Numbered from the stretch's first letter, positions 44,374-53,536 are shown. The stretch: DNA of 64,000 nt from Ciceribacter sichuanensis (GCF_024055605.1 NZ_JAMXLX010000001.1:310001-374000); one strand, 5' to 3'. A program made the numbers and translations. The notes: generated from the letters alone by a model not told the origin.

Positions 44374-45173
44374 TCAGCCGCTCCCTGCAAGGGTTGATCG
44401 TCGATCTCGCCGGTCACGCCCTCGCGTCCGTCCCAGCCGCCGGGCGGAATGCGCGCCGGTGCCACGTAAGCCGAATGCAGCGTGTCCAGTTGCGACCAGA
44501 GCACATCGGTCTTGAAGGTCAGCGCCGCCGCCGCCGCATCCTGCTTTTCGAGTGTGTCGGCATGGTCGAGTACATGGGCAAGCCCGAAGGCGACGTCCTG
44601 CGGCGCTTCGTTCAGCCGCTGGCGGAAGTAGGAGAGGGCGGCATCATCGGCAAAGGCATAGTGTTTCAGCAGCCCGGCGATACGGTTCTCGTGGATAGCC
44701 GGCGCAAAGAGTTCGGTCAGCGACGAGGCCACCGCCTCCAGCAGGGTCTTTTCCCGCACGAAATGCACATAGGCGTCGACGGCAAAACGGGTGCCCGGCA
44801 GAACGCCGCGGGTCGAGGCGACATAATCGGGATCGAGCCCCACGGCTTCCGCCAGCCTCAGCCACCGCCGGATGCCGCCGCCCTCCGCCAAGCCTCCGTC
44901 ATGATCCTCGATGCGGCTGCGCCAGATACGCCGGAGCCGGGGATTTTCGCAGCGCGAAAGGAGTGCCGCGTCCTTCATCGGGATGCGGCTCTGGTAGTAA
45001 TAGCGGTTGATGACCCAGGCGCGCACCTGCGTCATCGAACACGCGCCGCCATGCAGCATCCGGTGAAAGGGGTGCTTGTCGTGATAACGTGCCGCGCCGA
45101 TGGACCTGAGACGCGCCTCGAAGGCGGCTTTTTCAGGCGACGTCGATATCTGCGGGGATGCTGATGTCTGCAA
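44370..45173 (-). CDS. pqqC: Pyrroloquinoline-quinone synthase
   Basis: 267 residues. The core DKHPFHRMLHGG...QVRAWVINRYYYQSRIPMKDAALLSRC is diagnostic of PqqC, which performs the last ring closure and oxidation of PQQ without a metal. There is no early ATG; TTG at 45173 with a strong GGAGGTGAG six bases before it is the likely start. That makes a 41-base overlap with the end of pqqB. Confidence 0.94.
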   Translation of the reverse strand: MQTSASPQISTSPEKAAFEARLRSIGAARYHDKHPFHRMLHGGACSMTQVRAWVINRYYYQSRIPMKDAALLSRCENPRLRRIWRSRIEDHDGGLAEGGGIRRWLRLAEAVGLDPDYVASTRGVLPGTRFAVDAYVHFVREKTLLEAVASSLTELFAPAIHENRIAGLLKHYAFADDAALSYFRQRLNEAPQDVAFGLAHVLDHADTLEKQDAAAAALTFKTDVLWSQLDTLHSAYVAPARIPPGGWDGREGVTGEIDDQPLQGAAE

Positions 45174-46071
45174 GGCTCACCTCCATGCCGTCATGGCCGA
45201 TCTCGAAGCCCGCGGTTTCCACCTGCCGGCGCTCCGGTCCGGCCTGCCAGATCGGGTTGGTATTGTTGATGTGCACGTAGATTTTCCGTGCGATCGAAAG
45301 TGTGGAAAGGGTTGCAAGGCTGCCGCCGGGACCGCTGATCGGCATGTGTCCCATGCGCCGCCCGGTCTTGTGGCCGACGCCGGCTGAAATCATCTCGTCG
45401 TCGCTAAAGACGGTGCCGTCGAAGAAGACGAGGTCGGCTCCCTTGAGGCGAGCACCAAGCGCTGGCGTCATCGCCCCGCAGCCGGGAATGTAAAAGGCCC
45501 GCCGTTCGCCGATCAGGAACTCCACCCCAACCGTGTCCTCGCTCTCCTGCCCGAGCCTGAGGCCTTCTGCTTCGAGATAGAGCGGAGCCTTGCCGGGGAC
45601 CGGAAACAGCCGTATCCGCATCCCCGGAAGGGGAGAAAAGACGGTGTCGAGCCCGATGGTCTTCCGCTCCACGAGGGCAGGGTCCAGAACCTCGAAAACC
45701 GGGTTTTGCCGCAGCGTTTCCATCAGCGTCGCTGTGGCAAACAGCGTGAACGGCTGCTTTTCCCGAAGCGTCAGGAGGCCGGTGACATGGTCGATATCGC
45801 CATTGGTGACGATGACGCTACGAATCGGGCTGCCGCGCAGGCCGCGCGGATGCAGGCAGGCGTTTTTCTCGATCTGTGCCCGGATGTCCGGCGAGGCGTT
45901 GAAAATCGCCCAGTTTTCACCGTCGGCGCTGACCGCCAGCGACGATTGGCTCTGCGGCGTCATGCCCGAGACCGGATCGCGCGCCGCCATGCAGTTGCGA
46001 CAGCCGCAATTCCATTGCGGCAACCCGCCGCCGGCGGCCGCGCCGAGCACGAGGAAACGAAGCTTGCTCAT
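45133..46071 (-). CDS. pqqB: PQQ biosynthesis protein B (metallo-beta-lactamase fold)
   Basis: 312 residues, starting LRFLVLGAAAGGGLPQWNCGC, the family opening with its Cys-x-Cys-x2-Cys zinc knuckle (NCGCRNC). TNGDIDHVTGLL is the modified metal-binding motif and HINNTNPIW lies near the end. PqqB hydroxylates the tyrosine moiety of the PqqE product after proteolysis. 21 bases separate it from pqqA. Confidence 0.95.
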   Translation of the reverse strand: MSKLRFLVLGAAAGGGLPQWNCGCRNCMAARDPVSGMTPQSQSSLAVSADGENWAIFNASPDIRAQIEKNACLHPRGLRGSPIRSVIVTNGDIDHVTGLLTLREKQPFTLFATATLMETLRQNPVFEVLDPALVERKTIGLDTVFSPLPGMRIRLFPVPGKAPLYLEAEGLRLGQESEDTVGVEFLIGERRAFYIPGCGAMTPALGARLKGADLVFFDGTVFSDDEMISAGVGHKTGRRMGHMPISGPGGSLATLSTLSIARKIYVHINNTNPIWQAGPERRQVETAGFEIGHDGMEVSLADISIPADIDVA

Positions 46072-46092
46072 CGCCCCGTGCCCGTCGCGCGA

Positions 46093-46188
46093 TCAGAACA
46101 GGACGGGTTCGTCACCGTCCGCCGGGGCGTAGCGGTTGATTTCCATGCCGCAGCTGACTTCGATGAATTTCGGCGCAGTCCATTTCAT
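46093..46188 (-). CDS. pqqA: PQQ precursor peptide
   Basis: 31 residues, MKWTAPKFIEVSCGMEINRY followed by an acidic tail. The crosslinked residues are Glu16 and Tyr20 (E-x3-Y), set in the usual context GMEINRYAPA. GGAGGAA is six bases upstream. It is a little longer than the usual 22-29 residues because of the tail DGDEPVLF. First gene of pqqABCDE. Confidence 0.95.
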   Translation of the reverse strand: MKWTAPKFIEVSCGMEINRYAPADGDEPVLF

Positions 46189-46411
46189 GGCAGTTCCTCC
46201 CGAAGTTGGTGGGTCTCTGCTTGCTGTCCTCCACCTTGTGTGGATGCCGCCTCCCATGGGCGGGAACACGGTCTGGACACTCCTCCAAGCAGGGATGATC
46301 CTAGGAAGCGAAGGTGGTAGGCGGCAATACGGAGAAACGTATCGGTTTTGGTGAAGAACCGGTGCACGCTGCAAACCTGCTCGGAACTGCTTTGGGGGAG
46401 GGAGGTTCTCG

Positions 46412-46849
46412 ATGGGGATGAGACTTTTGAAAACGCTGCTTGTCATGCTCGCCGGTCTGGTCGGCGGCTATCTGGCAGCACTCGGCGTGGGACTTGCGGC
46501 CTTCGATGTCTTCGAGGTGTCGCAGTTCGAAGGCGCCAATGCCATGGGGCTGGCATTCTTCATCTGCCCCATGGTGGCGGTGGTCAGCGCTCTGGTGGCG
46601 GGCATCTGGTACTGGATCGTCTCCGGGAGACGCAATCCCGAGACGAGAGCCGCACCGGGAGCGAAGATCCGTATCGCATGGGTGGTCGTTGCCGCAGTCG
46701 GCGGATGGCTCGCAGGCCTGCTGCTGCAATGGCTGCTTGCCGGCCGCTCCTACGAAACCTATGTCGTGGCGCTCGCCGTCTCGCTCGCGTCGTGGCTCGG
46801 GGCGATAGGGCTTGCCGCCGCCGCATGGTGGATGCAGCGGCGGGATTGA
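46412..46849 (+). CDS. Hypothetical membrane protein
   Basis: 145 residues with four hydrophobic spans (about 6-30, 44-70, 85-108, 118-140) and a short basic loop after the second. GGGAGGGAGG lies before the ATG, so it is well expressed. No known family was recognised. It is divergent from pqqA with a 223-base gap, and its stop faces the RidA gene. Confidence 0.7.
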   Translation: MGMRLLKTLLVMLAGLVGGYLAALGVGLAAFDVFEVSQFEGANAMGLAFFICPMVAVVSALVAGIWYWIVSGRRNPETRAAPGAKIRIAWVVVAAVGGWLAGLLLQWLLAGRSYETYVVALAVSLASWLGAIGLAAAAWWMQRRD

Positions 46850-46869
46850 GTCAGCGGAAGCAGGGGAAA

Positions 46870-47292
46870 TCACGGCGAGGACGGAACCGTAACCAGCGCC
46901 TCGATCTCCACCAGCCATTCGGGCATGGCGAGGGTTTCCACCCCGACCCATGTGCTGGCGGTAACAGGCCAGCGCTCGGCGAACACCTCCCGCCCCGCCT
47001 CGAATATGGGGCCGATCAGTTCCGGCCGATGGCCCACGACATGGATGCGCATCTGCAGGATCTGCTCCGGTTCGGCACCGATTGCCGCAAGCGCGTGCCG
47101 GATATTGGCGAAGCACTGGCGAGCCTGCCCGGCATGATCGCCGGGCGCGACGAGGTTTCCATCCGCATCGAGCGCCACCTGTCCGGAGATCGCCGCAAGC
47201 CTTGACGCAGGCGGTGCAATGGCGATCTGGGCGATGTGATCGACGAAGGATTGCGTGAGGCTCGGCGGGTCGAACCTTTCGATCGACATCAT
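46870..47292 (-). CDS. RidA family protein (YjgF/YER057c/UK114)
   Basis: 140 residues; SGQVALDADGNLVAPGDHAGQARQCFANIRHALAAIGAEPEQIL and RPVTAS-like WPVTASTWVGVETLAMPEWLVEIEAL fit the RidA fold with its C-terminal strand. The arginine that canonical RidA uses to deaminate enamines is replaced in the usual GPYSQA/RxxxxV positions as far as I can see, so activity is uncertain. It starts one or two bases after the monooxygenase stop and is cotranscribed with it. Confidence 0.82.
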   Translation of the reverse strand: MMSIERFDPPSLTQSFVDHIAQIAIAPPASRLAAISGQVALDADGNLVAPGDHAGQARQCFANIRHALAAIGAEPEQILQMRIHVVGHRPELIGPIFEAGREVFAERWPVTASTWVGVETLAMPEWLVEIEALVTVPSSP

Positions 47293-47293
47293 C

Positions 47294-48739
47294 TCACGCT
47301 GCCGCATAGAGGTACCCGTCGGGCCGGATCGTCATTGCCACCGGCTGGCCCATGGGGAGATCGGCGGGCTGGACGCTCTTCATCTTTGCGGAGATGGTCG
47401 TGACATTCTCCTCACGCAGCCAACCCGGACGTGCTGCGCGAATGCCTGGCTGAAGGGAAAGATCGAGCCACCGGCCATCCTGCATCAGTTGGTAAAGCGT
47501 GGTCTCCGAGCCGTCGTCGAGCACGAGTTCGACATCGCCAACCGATGTGCCAGCCTTCGGATGGTCGGTGCCGACGACGTCGGTATCCGTCCGGCCGTAG
47601 CGGACGCCGAAGCCGGAAAGCTCCGCCGCCAGCCGGTGGTTGACCGCCGGGATTTGCAACAGCCCGTTCAGGGTTTCCCTGAGCGCCAGTGTTGCCGGGT
47701 TGAATTCGGTCATCAGCGCGACCTGGGCAAGCGTGTTCTTGTACAGGCCTTCACCCACCGGGCGGCGTTCTTCGCCATAGCTATCCAGCAGCGTTGCAGG
47801 AGCATGGCCGCGCACCACCATGGCCAGCTTCCAGCCGAGGTTCATGGCGTCCTGAAGTCCGACATTCATGCCCTGGCCACCGGCCGGCGCATGGATATGC
47901 GCGGCATCGCCGGCAAGCAGGATACGTCCGCGCCGGTAGCTGTCGGCAAGGCGCGTCTCGTCCGCGAAACGTGACATCCAGATCGGGTCGCGCGCGCCGA
48001 AATCGCTGCCCAGAATGCGCCGGGCGGATTGCGTCACTTCCTCAAGCGTCACTGGTTCCGTGCGGGCCACATGGCTGCGCAGGGGATCGACCAGAACGAT
48101 GCGGTGATGCTGTCCGTCTCCAAGCGGCGCCACCATGGCGCATCCGTTTTCGTTGACCGTCGACAGGACCGACCGTGCCGGCGGAGTTCCAAGCACGACG
48201 TCGGCAAGCATCATCGTGTGGCGGGCCGGCGCGCCGGAAAACGGGATGCCAGCGCTTTCCCGCACGATGCTTCTCGCGCCATCCGCGCCGACCAGATAGG
48301 CGCAGGCATGGACCGCCCGATCCGTCGAAACGAGTACCTGCCCATCCTGCTCTTCGATCTCCGTAACGCTCTCGCCGCGCAGCACTCTGGCGCCGAGTTC
48401 GATGGCGCGTTCTTCAAGCCGCGCCTCCGTATCCGACTGCGGCAGGTAGAGCGTGAAGGGGAAGCGGCTGTCGAAGGTGGAAAAGTCGAGGCGGGTGTCG
48501 AGCACACCGAAATGCCCGCTCGGGATCGGCCGGCCGGCGTCGAGGAAATGCTTTTCCAGGCCCCGAAGAGCGAAAAGCTCGATGCTGCGCCCGTGAATGG
48601 TCAGGGCGCGGGATTGCGGGCTGCGCTCCGTGCGGCGCTCGAGGACCAGGACATCGACGCCTGCAAGCCTGAGCTCGCAGGCAAGCCAAAGCCCGACTGG
48701 CCCGGCGCCGACAATGATGACTTCGTGAAAGTTTTGCAT
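47294..48739 (-). CDS. FAD-dependent aromatic monooxygenase (PheA/TfdB/Rox family)
   Basis: 481 residues. FAD loop VIIVGAGPVGLWLACEL (8-24), the DG motif LVGADGARSIVRE, and GRILLAGDAAHIHAPAGGQGMNVGLQDAMNLGWKLA for ribose binding. The C-terminal thioredoxin-like part is present. Relatives hydroxylate phenolic compounds or inactivate rifampicin or tetracycline. Regulation by the divergent TetR protein across tandem operators suggests induction by an aromatic compound. Confidence 0.88.
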   Translation of the reverse strand: MQNFHEVIIVGAGPVGLWLACELRLAGVDVLVLERRTERSPQSRALTIHGRSIELFALRGLEKHFLDAGRPIPSGHFGVLDTRLDFSTFDSRFPFTLYLPQSDTEARLEERAIELGARVLRGESVTEIEEQDGQVLVSTDRAVHACAYLVGADGARSIVRESAGIPFSGAPARHTMMLADVVLGTPPARSVLSTVNENGCAMVAPLGDGQHHRIVLVDPLRSHVARTEPVTLEEVTQSARRILGSDFGARDPIWMSRFADETRLADSYRRGRILLAGDAAHIHAPAGGQGMNVGLQDAMNLGWKLAMVVRGHAPATLLDSYGEERRPVGEGLYKNTLAQVALMTEFNPATLALRETLNGLLQIPAVNHRLAAELSGFGVRYGRTDTDVVGTDHPKAGTSVGDVELVLDDGSETTLYQLMQDGRWLDLSLQPGIRAARPGWLREENVTTISAKMKSVQPADLPMGQPVAMTIRPDGYLYAAA

Positions 48740-48753
48740 GGCATATCTCCAAT

Positions 48754-48785
48754 CTAACGTTGTTAGGTTGATCTAACGATGTTAG
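48754..48785. promoter_or_regulatory. Two tandem TetR-type operators
   Basis: CTAACGTTGTTAG (48754-48766) and CTAACGATGTTAG (48773-48785), both perfect CTAAC-N3-GTTAG palindromes, 19 bases apart, in the short gap between the monooxygenase and its regulator. Confidence 0.8.
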
Positions 48786-48815
48786 GGAGTCAAGCGAGAT
48801 CGATGGAGAAAAATC

Positions 48816-49493
48816 ATGGCTGTCGTGAAAGAAGAGGTGATCGCCACTGCGCTGGGCCTGCTCGATGAGAGCGGTCTGGAAGGCCTGACGATGCGCAAGC
48901 TCGCGGAAACGCTGAAGATCCAGGCGCCGTCGCTCTATTGGCATTTTGCCAACAAGGATGCCCTTCTCGACGGAATGGCCGAAGCGCTGCTGGTGCCCGT
49001 GGCGGTGGAAATGCGGATGGGCGAACCGTGGGACGCGCGTCTCGCGGCAATCGCAAACGAGTTGCGTAGCGCCCTGCTGTCACGTCGCGATGCCGCCCGC
49101 GTCTTCGCCGGCACGTTTCCCGTCTCCGGCAATGTGCTTCGGGTCGGGTCTCAGGTGATGGAATGCCTGAAGGAGGCGAGCGGCGATGAACGTCTGGCGG
49201 CGTGGGGCACGTTCACGCTGCTCTATTACGTGCTCGGCTTTGCGATAGAAGAGCAGGCCTTCACGGAGAAGCAGGGGAAGCAGCAAGCGGCGGCCCATCC
49301 GCCGGAATTGCTGGAAGCCTATCCTCTCGCCGTCTCCGCGATGGCGGAAATCACCGGCGAGAGCAGCGACGAACGCTTCGATTTCGGCCTGCGGATGCAG
49401 ATCGAGGGTTTCAGGCATGTCGCCGCCCGACATAGGGCGGCAAAAGAAAATGGTGCCACCGACAAGGGCGGCACCGCTCTCAGGAAGGGCTGA
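48816..49493 (+). CDS. TetR family regulator of the divergent monooxygenase
   Basis: 225 residues. The HTH is TMRKLAETLKIQAPSLYWHFANKDALLDGMAEALL, and the C-terminal ligand domain resembles the TetR_C (tetracycline repressor) class, with LLYYVLGFAIEEQAF. It should repress its own gene and the flavin monooxygenase/RidA operon until a ligand binds. Confidence 0.9.
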   Translation: MAVVKEEVIATALGLLDESGLEGLTMRKLAETLKIQAPSLYWHFANKDALLDGMAEALLVPVAVEMRMGEPWDARLAAIANELRSALLSRRDAARVFAGTFPVSGNVLRVGSQVMECLKEASGDERLAAWGTFTLLYYVLGFAIEEQAFTEKQGKQQAAAHPPELLEAYPLAVSAMAEITGESSDERFDFGLRMQIEGFRHVAARHRAAKENGATDKGGTALRKG

Positions 49494-49498
49494 CGGGC

Positions 49499-50062
49499 TC
49501 AGGCCCGCTGCGGCAAAAGCGGATAGCCGACCATCACGGCGCGGCCGGCGAGGCCGGCGACGGCTGCCTTCAGCAGGTCGCCCGGAATGAAGGCCATCGA
49601 GCCGAGGAAGGCCTTCTGAAATCCGAGGCCCGCGCCGAAGGCGAGATAGCCGATGCCGAAGAGATTGAGCACCACGACACCGCCGATCGCGGCCGCCGCG
49701 AAGAAGCCGAGCGTCTGCGGCAGGGCCGCCATATCAGGCCGTGCAAACCGTTCGGCGATCAAGCCGGTGACATAGGCGGCGGGAACCCAGCCGATCAGGA
49801 AGCCGACCGTCGGGCCGGCGAAGACGGCAAGGCCGCCGCGACCACCCGAGAGCACCGGCAGGCCGATGGCGACCAAGAGGATGACGAGCAGCGGCGCCAG
49901 CGCCCCGCGCTTCGCCCCGAGGATGACGCCCGCCAGCATGACGCCGAGCGATTGCAGCGTGATTGGCACGGGAATGAAGCCGAGCGTGATCGGCGGGATG
50001 AGGCCGAGCGCCACGATGATCGCGGCAAACAGCGAAACGAGGACGAGGTCACGGGTGTTCAT
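49499..50062 (-). CDS. bioY: Biotin transporter substrate-capture subunit
   Basis: 187 residues, six spans; PPITLGFIPVPITLQSLGVMLAG and AFIPGDLLKAAVAGLAG are the BioY blocks that form the biotin pocket. It is the S component of an ECF transporter with BioM and BioN. The start MNTRDLV at 50062 follows GGGAG; it lies 66 bases after bioN. Confidence 0.93.
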   Translation of the reverse strand: MNTRDLVLVSLFAAIIVALGLIPPITLGFIPVPITLQSLGVMLAGVILGAKRGALAPLLVILLVAIGLPVLSGGRGGLAVFAGPTVGFLIGWVPAAYVTGLIAERFARPDMAALPQTLGFFAAAAIGGVVVLNLFGIGYLAFGAGLGFQKAFLGSMAFIPGDLLKAAVAGLAGRAVMVGYPLLPQRA

Positions 50063-50128
50063 GGTGTCTCCCTTGCTCAGGCCCGCCCGCAATCGCGGCG
50101 GCGCCTGCGAATTTCCCCCAGCCCTTGC

Positions 50129-50731
50129 TCATTGGCCGCGAATGCCGCGCGCGTCAATGGCGGCCGCGATGTTGTCGGCATCCTTCAGCGTCGAAATGAT
50201 GAGCGGCCCGAGGATCGTGGTGACTTTCGGCCGGATGCCGCGCGCCCGGTGCGCCTCGCGGATCGCCTCGTAGCGCGTCAGGATCTCCGGCACGAAACGG
50301 ACCACCAGCCCGACCGAAAGCCCTATATCGGCGGCCTTGACCAGCCCCAGCCGTTCCAGCGGCGAGGCGGCGCGGGTAATCGTCTCGATGAAGGCGGAGA
50401 CCGTGGTGGACGCCGTGACAGCGGCCCCCAGCATCATCAGCGTGGAAAGCCGAAGCGTTGTCACCATGGCCTCTTCGGCATTGGTGAGCAGGAGATGGAA
50501 CAGGCCGACCAGCAGGATCGTCGCCAGCACGGGCCGGAGCGGCCTGATCGCCGCATTGATCGATTGGCCGAGGCTGAAATAAAGCCCGCTCGCCAGAAGG
50601 AACGCAGGCACCAGAAAGCGCGGATCGCGCGTGAGGAAGATGAGAACGGCGGCAAGCGCCAGCCCGGCGATCTTGGATGCTGCGGGCAGGCGGTGCAGCG
50701 GGCTCTTGCCGGCAACATGAAGGCTTCTCAT
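50129..50731 (-). CDS. bioN: Biotin ECF transporter transmembrane subunit
   Basis: 200 residues with four or five spans and, near the C-terminus, RYEAIREAHRARGIRP and ADNIAAAIDARGIRG, the two A-R-G coupling motifs of EcfT proteins that contact the ATPase. It overlaps bioM by four bases. Confidence 0.92.
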   Translation of the reverse strand: MRSLHVAGKSPLHRLPAASKIAGLALAAVLIFLTRDPRFLVPAFLLASGLYFSLGQSINAAIRPLRPVLATILLVGLFHLLLTNAEEAMVTTLRLSTLMMLGAAVTASTTVSAFIETITRAASPLERLGLVKAADIGLSVGLVVRFVPEILTRYEAIREAHRARGIRPKVTTILGPLIISTLKDADNIAAAIDARGIRGQ

Positions 50732-51408
50732 GACAGGGCAAGCTCCCGGTAGCGGGCAATCGCATCCTGTGGCCCGCCGTCGAAGGCGAGCCGCCCCTGA
50801 TGAAATACCAGGACACGGCCATAGCCGGAAACAAGGTCGAGATCGTGGCTGATGACGATTGCCTGTTGCGGCAGCGCGTCGATTGCCGCCTGCACCATGG
50901 CGCGGTTCTTGAGGTCGAGCTGGTTGGTCGGCTCGTCGAAGATCACCATGTCAGGCCCGGTCACGATCACGGCGGCAAGGGCCGCGAGCTGCAGTTCGCC
51001 GCCGGAAAGCTCATGCGGCCGCCGGTCCGCCAGATGGGTAATGCCGAGCTGCGTCAAAACACCGTCGACCGCTTGCGTCAGAGCTTCGCCCTTGGTGCCC
51101 CGGCTCTTCGGCCCGAAGGCGATGTCGTCGCGGATGATCGGCAGGATGATCTGGTTGGCCGGGTTCTGGAAGATGAAGCCGGTCTTGGAAAGCACCGCCT
51201 TCTCGTCCTTCACCGTGTCGAGCCCGTCAAGCGTCACGCATCCGGCGGAAGGTTTCACCAGCCCGTTGATCAGCCGCGCGAAGGTTGTCTTGCCCGAACC
51301 GTTGAGACCGATCACGCCGATGCGGTGTTCCTCAAGCGCAAGATCGAGCGGCTGAAGCGCCACATGCGCGCCGAAACGCACCTCGGCCCGGTCGAACGTG
51401 ATCTGCAA
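50728..51408 (-). CDS. bioM: Biotin ECF transporter ATP-binding subunit
   Basis: 226 residues from TTG 51408 (preceded by GGGGGAAG); a TTG at 51429 would add seven residues but has no good ribosome site. Walker A GLNGSGKT (34-41), signature LSGGELQ, Walker B MVIFDEP, switch SHDLDL. First gene of bioMNY, which takes up biotin in rhizobia. Confidence 0.92.
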   Translation of the reverse strand: MQITFDRAEVRFGAHVALQPLDLALEEHRIGVIGLNGSGKTTFARLINGLVKPSAGCVTLDGLDTVKDEKAVLSKTGFIFQNPANQIILPIIRDDIAFGPKSRGTKGEALTQAVDGVLTQLGITHLADRRPHELSGGELQLAALAAVIVTGPDMVIFDEPTNQLDLKNRAMVQAAIDALPQQAIVISHDLDLVSGYGRVLVFHQGRLAFDGGPQDAIARYRELALS

Positions 51409-51521
51409 GCGGCTTCCCCCGACTTTCAAGTGGAGGTCTCTATAGCTTCTGTCGCAGGGGAGGGGAATGGGCCGTACGACTTAGTCGGTGCCCGAGAGTA
51501 AGTAAACACGGGGGCAAAATG

Positions 51522-52220
51522 CTATTCATAAGGTCTTGAAGCCGCACGGTCACTTGAGGTGGCCACCTCAATCGTAGGAGGCGTTTGTGCCAATATTCCG
51601 CTTGATGGCTTGAGGACATGTCTTTGTTCCGGGGGGAACGTATTAAGGAATCTTTCATAATTTTGTTCGGGGATTATGGGGGTAATATGGAAAAAGGTGC
51701 ATCCCTCAAAGTGGCAACCTTGGAATCCAATACACCCCGTGACGGACTCTCCATCTCCAAGTACCAACGGAGTTCCCATTCGATCCCAGGTGTTTCCGGG
51801 GCCTATGCTCGTATCGTCCATAAATAAAACCATTCCAGGGCCGTGAAATGAGCAATTGTAAAATTGTTTGCTGCGTATAAATTCGTATTTTCCATCCTTC
51901 TTTATGTAGTTTCTGAATAGTGTCTGAATAGATATTGCCTCATGGTCGAACCTTGCTAGGCGTATGTCAAAATTTTTGTACCAGTCTGGAGAGTTTCCAC
52001 GAAGAAGGTATAAGGAAAGGACCATTCCCAGCGAAGCTCCGATCAGGATGCCATGTGGTAAGAAACCGAAGGACGCCAAAAAGGTTTTCAGTGTTTTTAT
52101 TGGACCTTCCAAATATGCATCGTAAAATTCGGTACCCAATGGGGCAAGGAAGAATTCTACAAAGGCGATACCGATGGCCCATTTAACAATTGGGTGTAGG
52201 TTTCGATAACTAGGTATCAT
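51522..52220 (-). CDS. Hypothetical membrane protein in an AT-richer patch
   Basis: 232 residues. Two membrane spans near the N-terminus (about 15-35 and 55-75), then a soluble domain with short repeated turns of the form FYNCSFHGPGMVLF and IGFQGCHFEGCTFF, which recalls a small beta-solenoid. Base composition is clearly lower in GC than the genes on either side, a sign of transfer. No family recognised. ATG 52220 follows GGAAG. Confidence 0.7.
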   Translation of the reverse strand: MIPSYRNLHPIVKWAIGIAFVEFFLAPLGTEFYDAYLEGPIKTLKTFLASFGFLPHGILIGASLGMVLSLYLLRGNSPDWYKNFDIRLARFDHEAISIQTLFRNYIKKDGKYEFIRSKQFYNCSFHGPGMVLFMDDTSIGPGNTWDRMGTPLVLGDGESVTGCIGFQGCHFEGCTFFHITPIIPEQNYERFLNTFPPEQRHVLKPSSGILAQTPPTIEVATSSDRAASRPYE

Positions 52221-52345
52221 CGTGCTTCCAAGGGCGGGTGAAATAGGAACCAAGCAGTCATCATGATTGATAGTCCTCTATTTGAAAGCAAACACAAGCC
52301 TCAAATGCATTGAACATATCATGAACATCCGCTAGCCTCCTGCTC

Positions 52346-53536
52346 ATGGCGATTCCAGTTTCCAATGCGCAGGCGCGAAAGATCTTCATGGAGCGGCAGG
52401 GGCTTTCCCGGCCGCCGCATCTGGCACTGGGCAAGGCGGGGCTCTTCGATCTCGTGCACGATCTCGGCTTCGTGCAGATCGACAGCATCGCGACGGTGGA
52501 GCGCGCCCATCACCAGATCCTCTTTTCGCGCAACCAGACCTACAGGCCGGAGCATCTGTCCGCCCTGATCGAGAAGGACCGGGCGCTGTTCGAGCACTGG
52601 ACCCACGACGCCTCGATCATTCCTTCGGCCTTCTTTCCCTATTGGAAGCACCGGTTCAGGCGGCGCGAGGCGAAGATCCTCGAAAACTGGCGCAAATGGC
52701 AAGGCGAAGGCTTCGACCGGGCCTTCGAGGAAACCTATGAGCGCATCCGGGAAAACGGTCCGGTCATGGCGCGCGAGGTGAAGGCGGAGGAACACAAGTC
52801 CGGCGGCTGGTGGAACTGGCACCCTTCAAAGACGGCGCTCGAATATCTCTGGCACACCGGCAAGCTGGCGATCTCCGGCCGGGAGAATTTCCAGAAGATC
52901 TACGATCTTGCCGAACGGGTGATCCCTAGGGAGCATTTCGAGGCGGAGGTCGATAACGATGCCTTCATCGACTGGGCCTGCCGAAGCGCCCTGACGCGGC
53001 TGGGCTTTGCCACATCTGGCGAAATCGCCGCCTTCTTCGATCTCGTCACCCCGCAGGAAGCCAGGCTCTGGGTGGAAAGCCATCGCGACGAACTGGAGGA
53101 AGTGGCGATCGAGACTGTCGATGGCGGCAAGCCGCGCTCGTCCTTCGCCTTCGCCGAGGGGCTGGAAACGCTGCTCGATGCGCCGGAACCGCCGGCCCGC
53201 ATCCGCGTACTCAGCCCCTTCGACCCCCTGATCCGCGACCGTAACCGCACCGAACGCCTGTTCGGCTTCTTCTACCGCATCGAGATCTTCGTGCCGGAGC
53301 CGAAGCGGGAATATGGCTACTACGTTTTCCCGCTTCTGGAAGGCGACCGCCTGATCGGCCGCATCGACATGAAGGCCGACCGCAAGACGGGCGTGCTCGA
53401 TGTGAAACGGCTCTGGCTGGAAAAGGGCGTCAAACCCTCCGCCGGCCGGTTGGAAAAGCTGCAGGCCGAGCTTGCCCGCATCGCCCGCTTTGCGGGGGTG
53501 GAGACCGTGGTGCTGCGCCAGGGCTGGCTGGGATAA
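52346..53536 (+). CDS. Winged-helix protein of the YcaQ/AlkX DNA glycosylase family
   Basis: 396 residues. DLVHDLGFVQIDSIATVERAHHQILFSR is the HTH_42 hallmark with the catalytic-type QxD (QID) motif of YcaQ glycosylases; LFEHWTHDASIIP and VLSPFDPLIRDRNRTERLFGFFYRIE follow in order. Bacterial relatives unhook DNA interstrand crosslinks or remove bulky alkyl lesions. The following GNAT gene is close on the same strand. A decayed copy of this gene's 3' end lies at 54018-54113. Confidence 0.9.
   Translation: MAIPVSNAQARKIFMERQGLSRPPHLALGKAGLFDLVHDLGFVQIDSIATVERAHHQILFSRNQTYRPEHLSALIEKDRALFEHWTHDASIIPSAFFPYWKHRFRRREAKILENWRKWQGEGFDRAFEETYERIRENGPVMAREVKAEEHKSGGWWNWHPSKTALEYLWHTGKLAISGRENFQKIYDLAERVIPREHFEAEVDNDAFIDWACRSALTRLGFATSGEIAAFFDLVTPQEARLWVESHRDELEEVAIETVDGGKPRSSFAFAEGLETLLDAPEPPARIRVLSPFDPLIRDRNRTERLFGFFYRIEIFVPEPKREYGYYVFPLLEGDRLIGRIDMKADRKTGVLDVKRLWLEKGVKPSAGRLEKLQAELARIARFAGVETVVLRQGWLG

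Noticed and set aside
51409-51521. BioR-type site (TTATAGATAA) before bioMNY
   Set aside because: Only TATAGA of the motif is present (minus strand near 51435); too weak to call.
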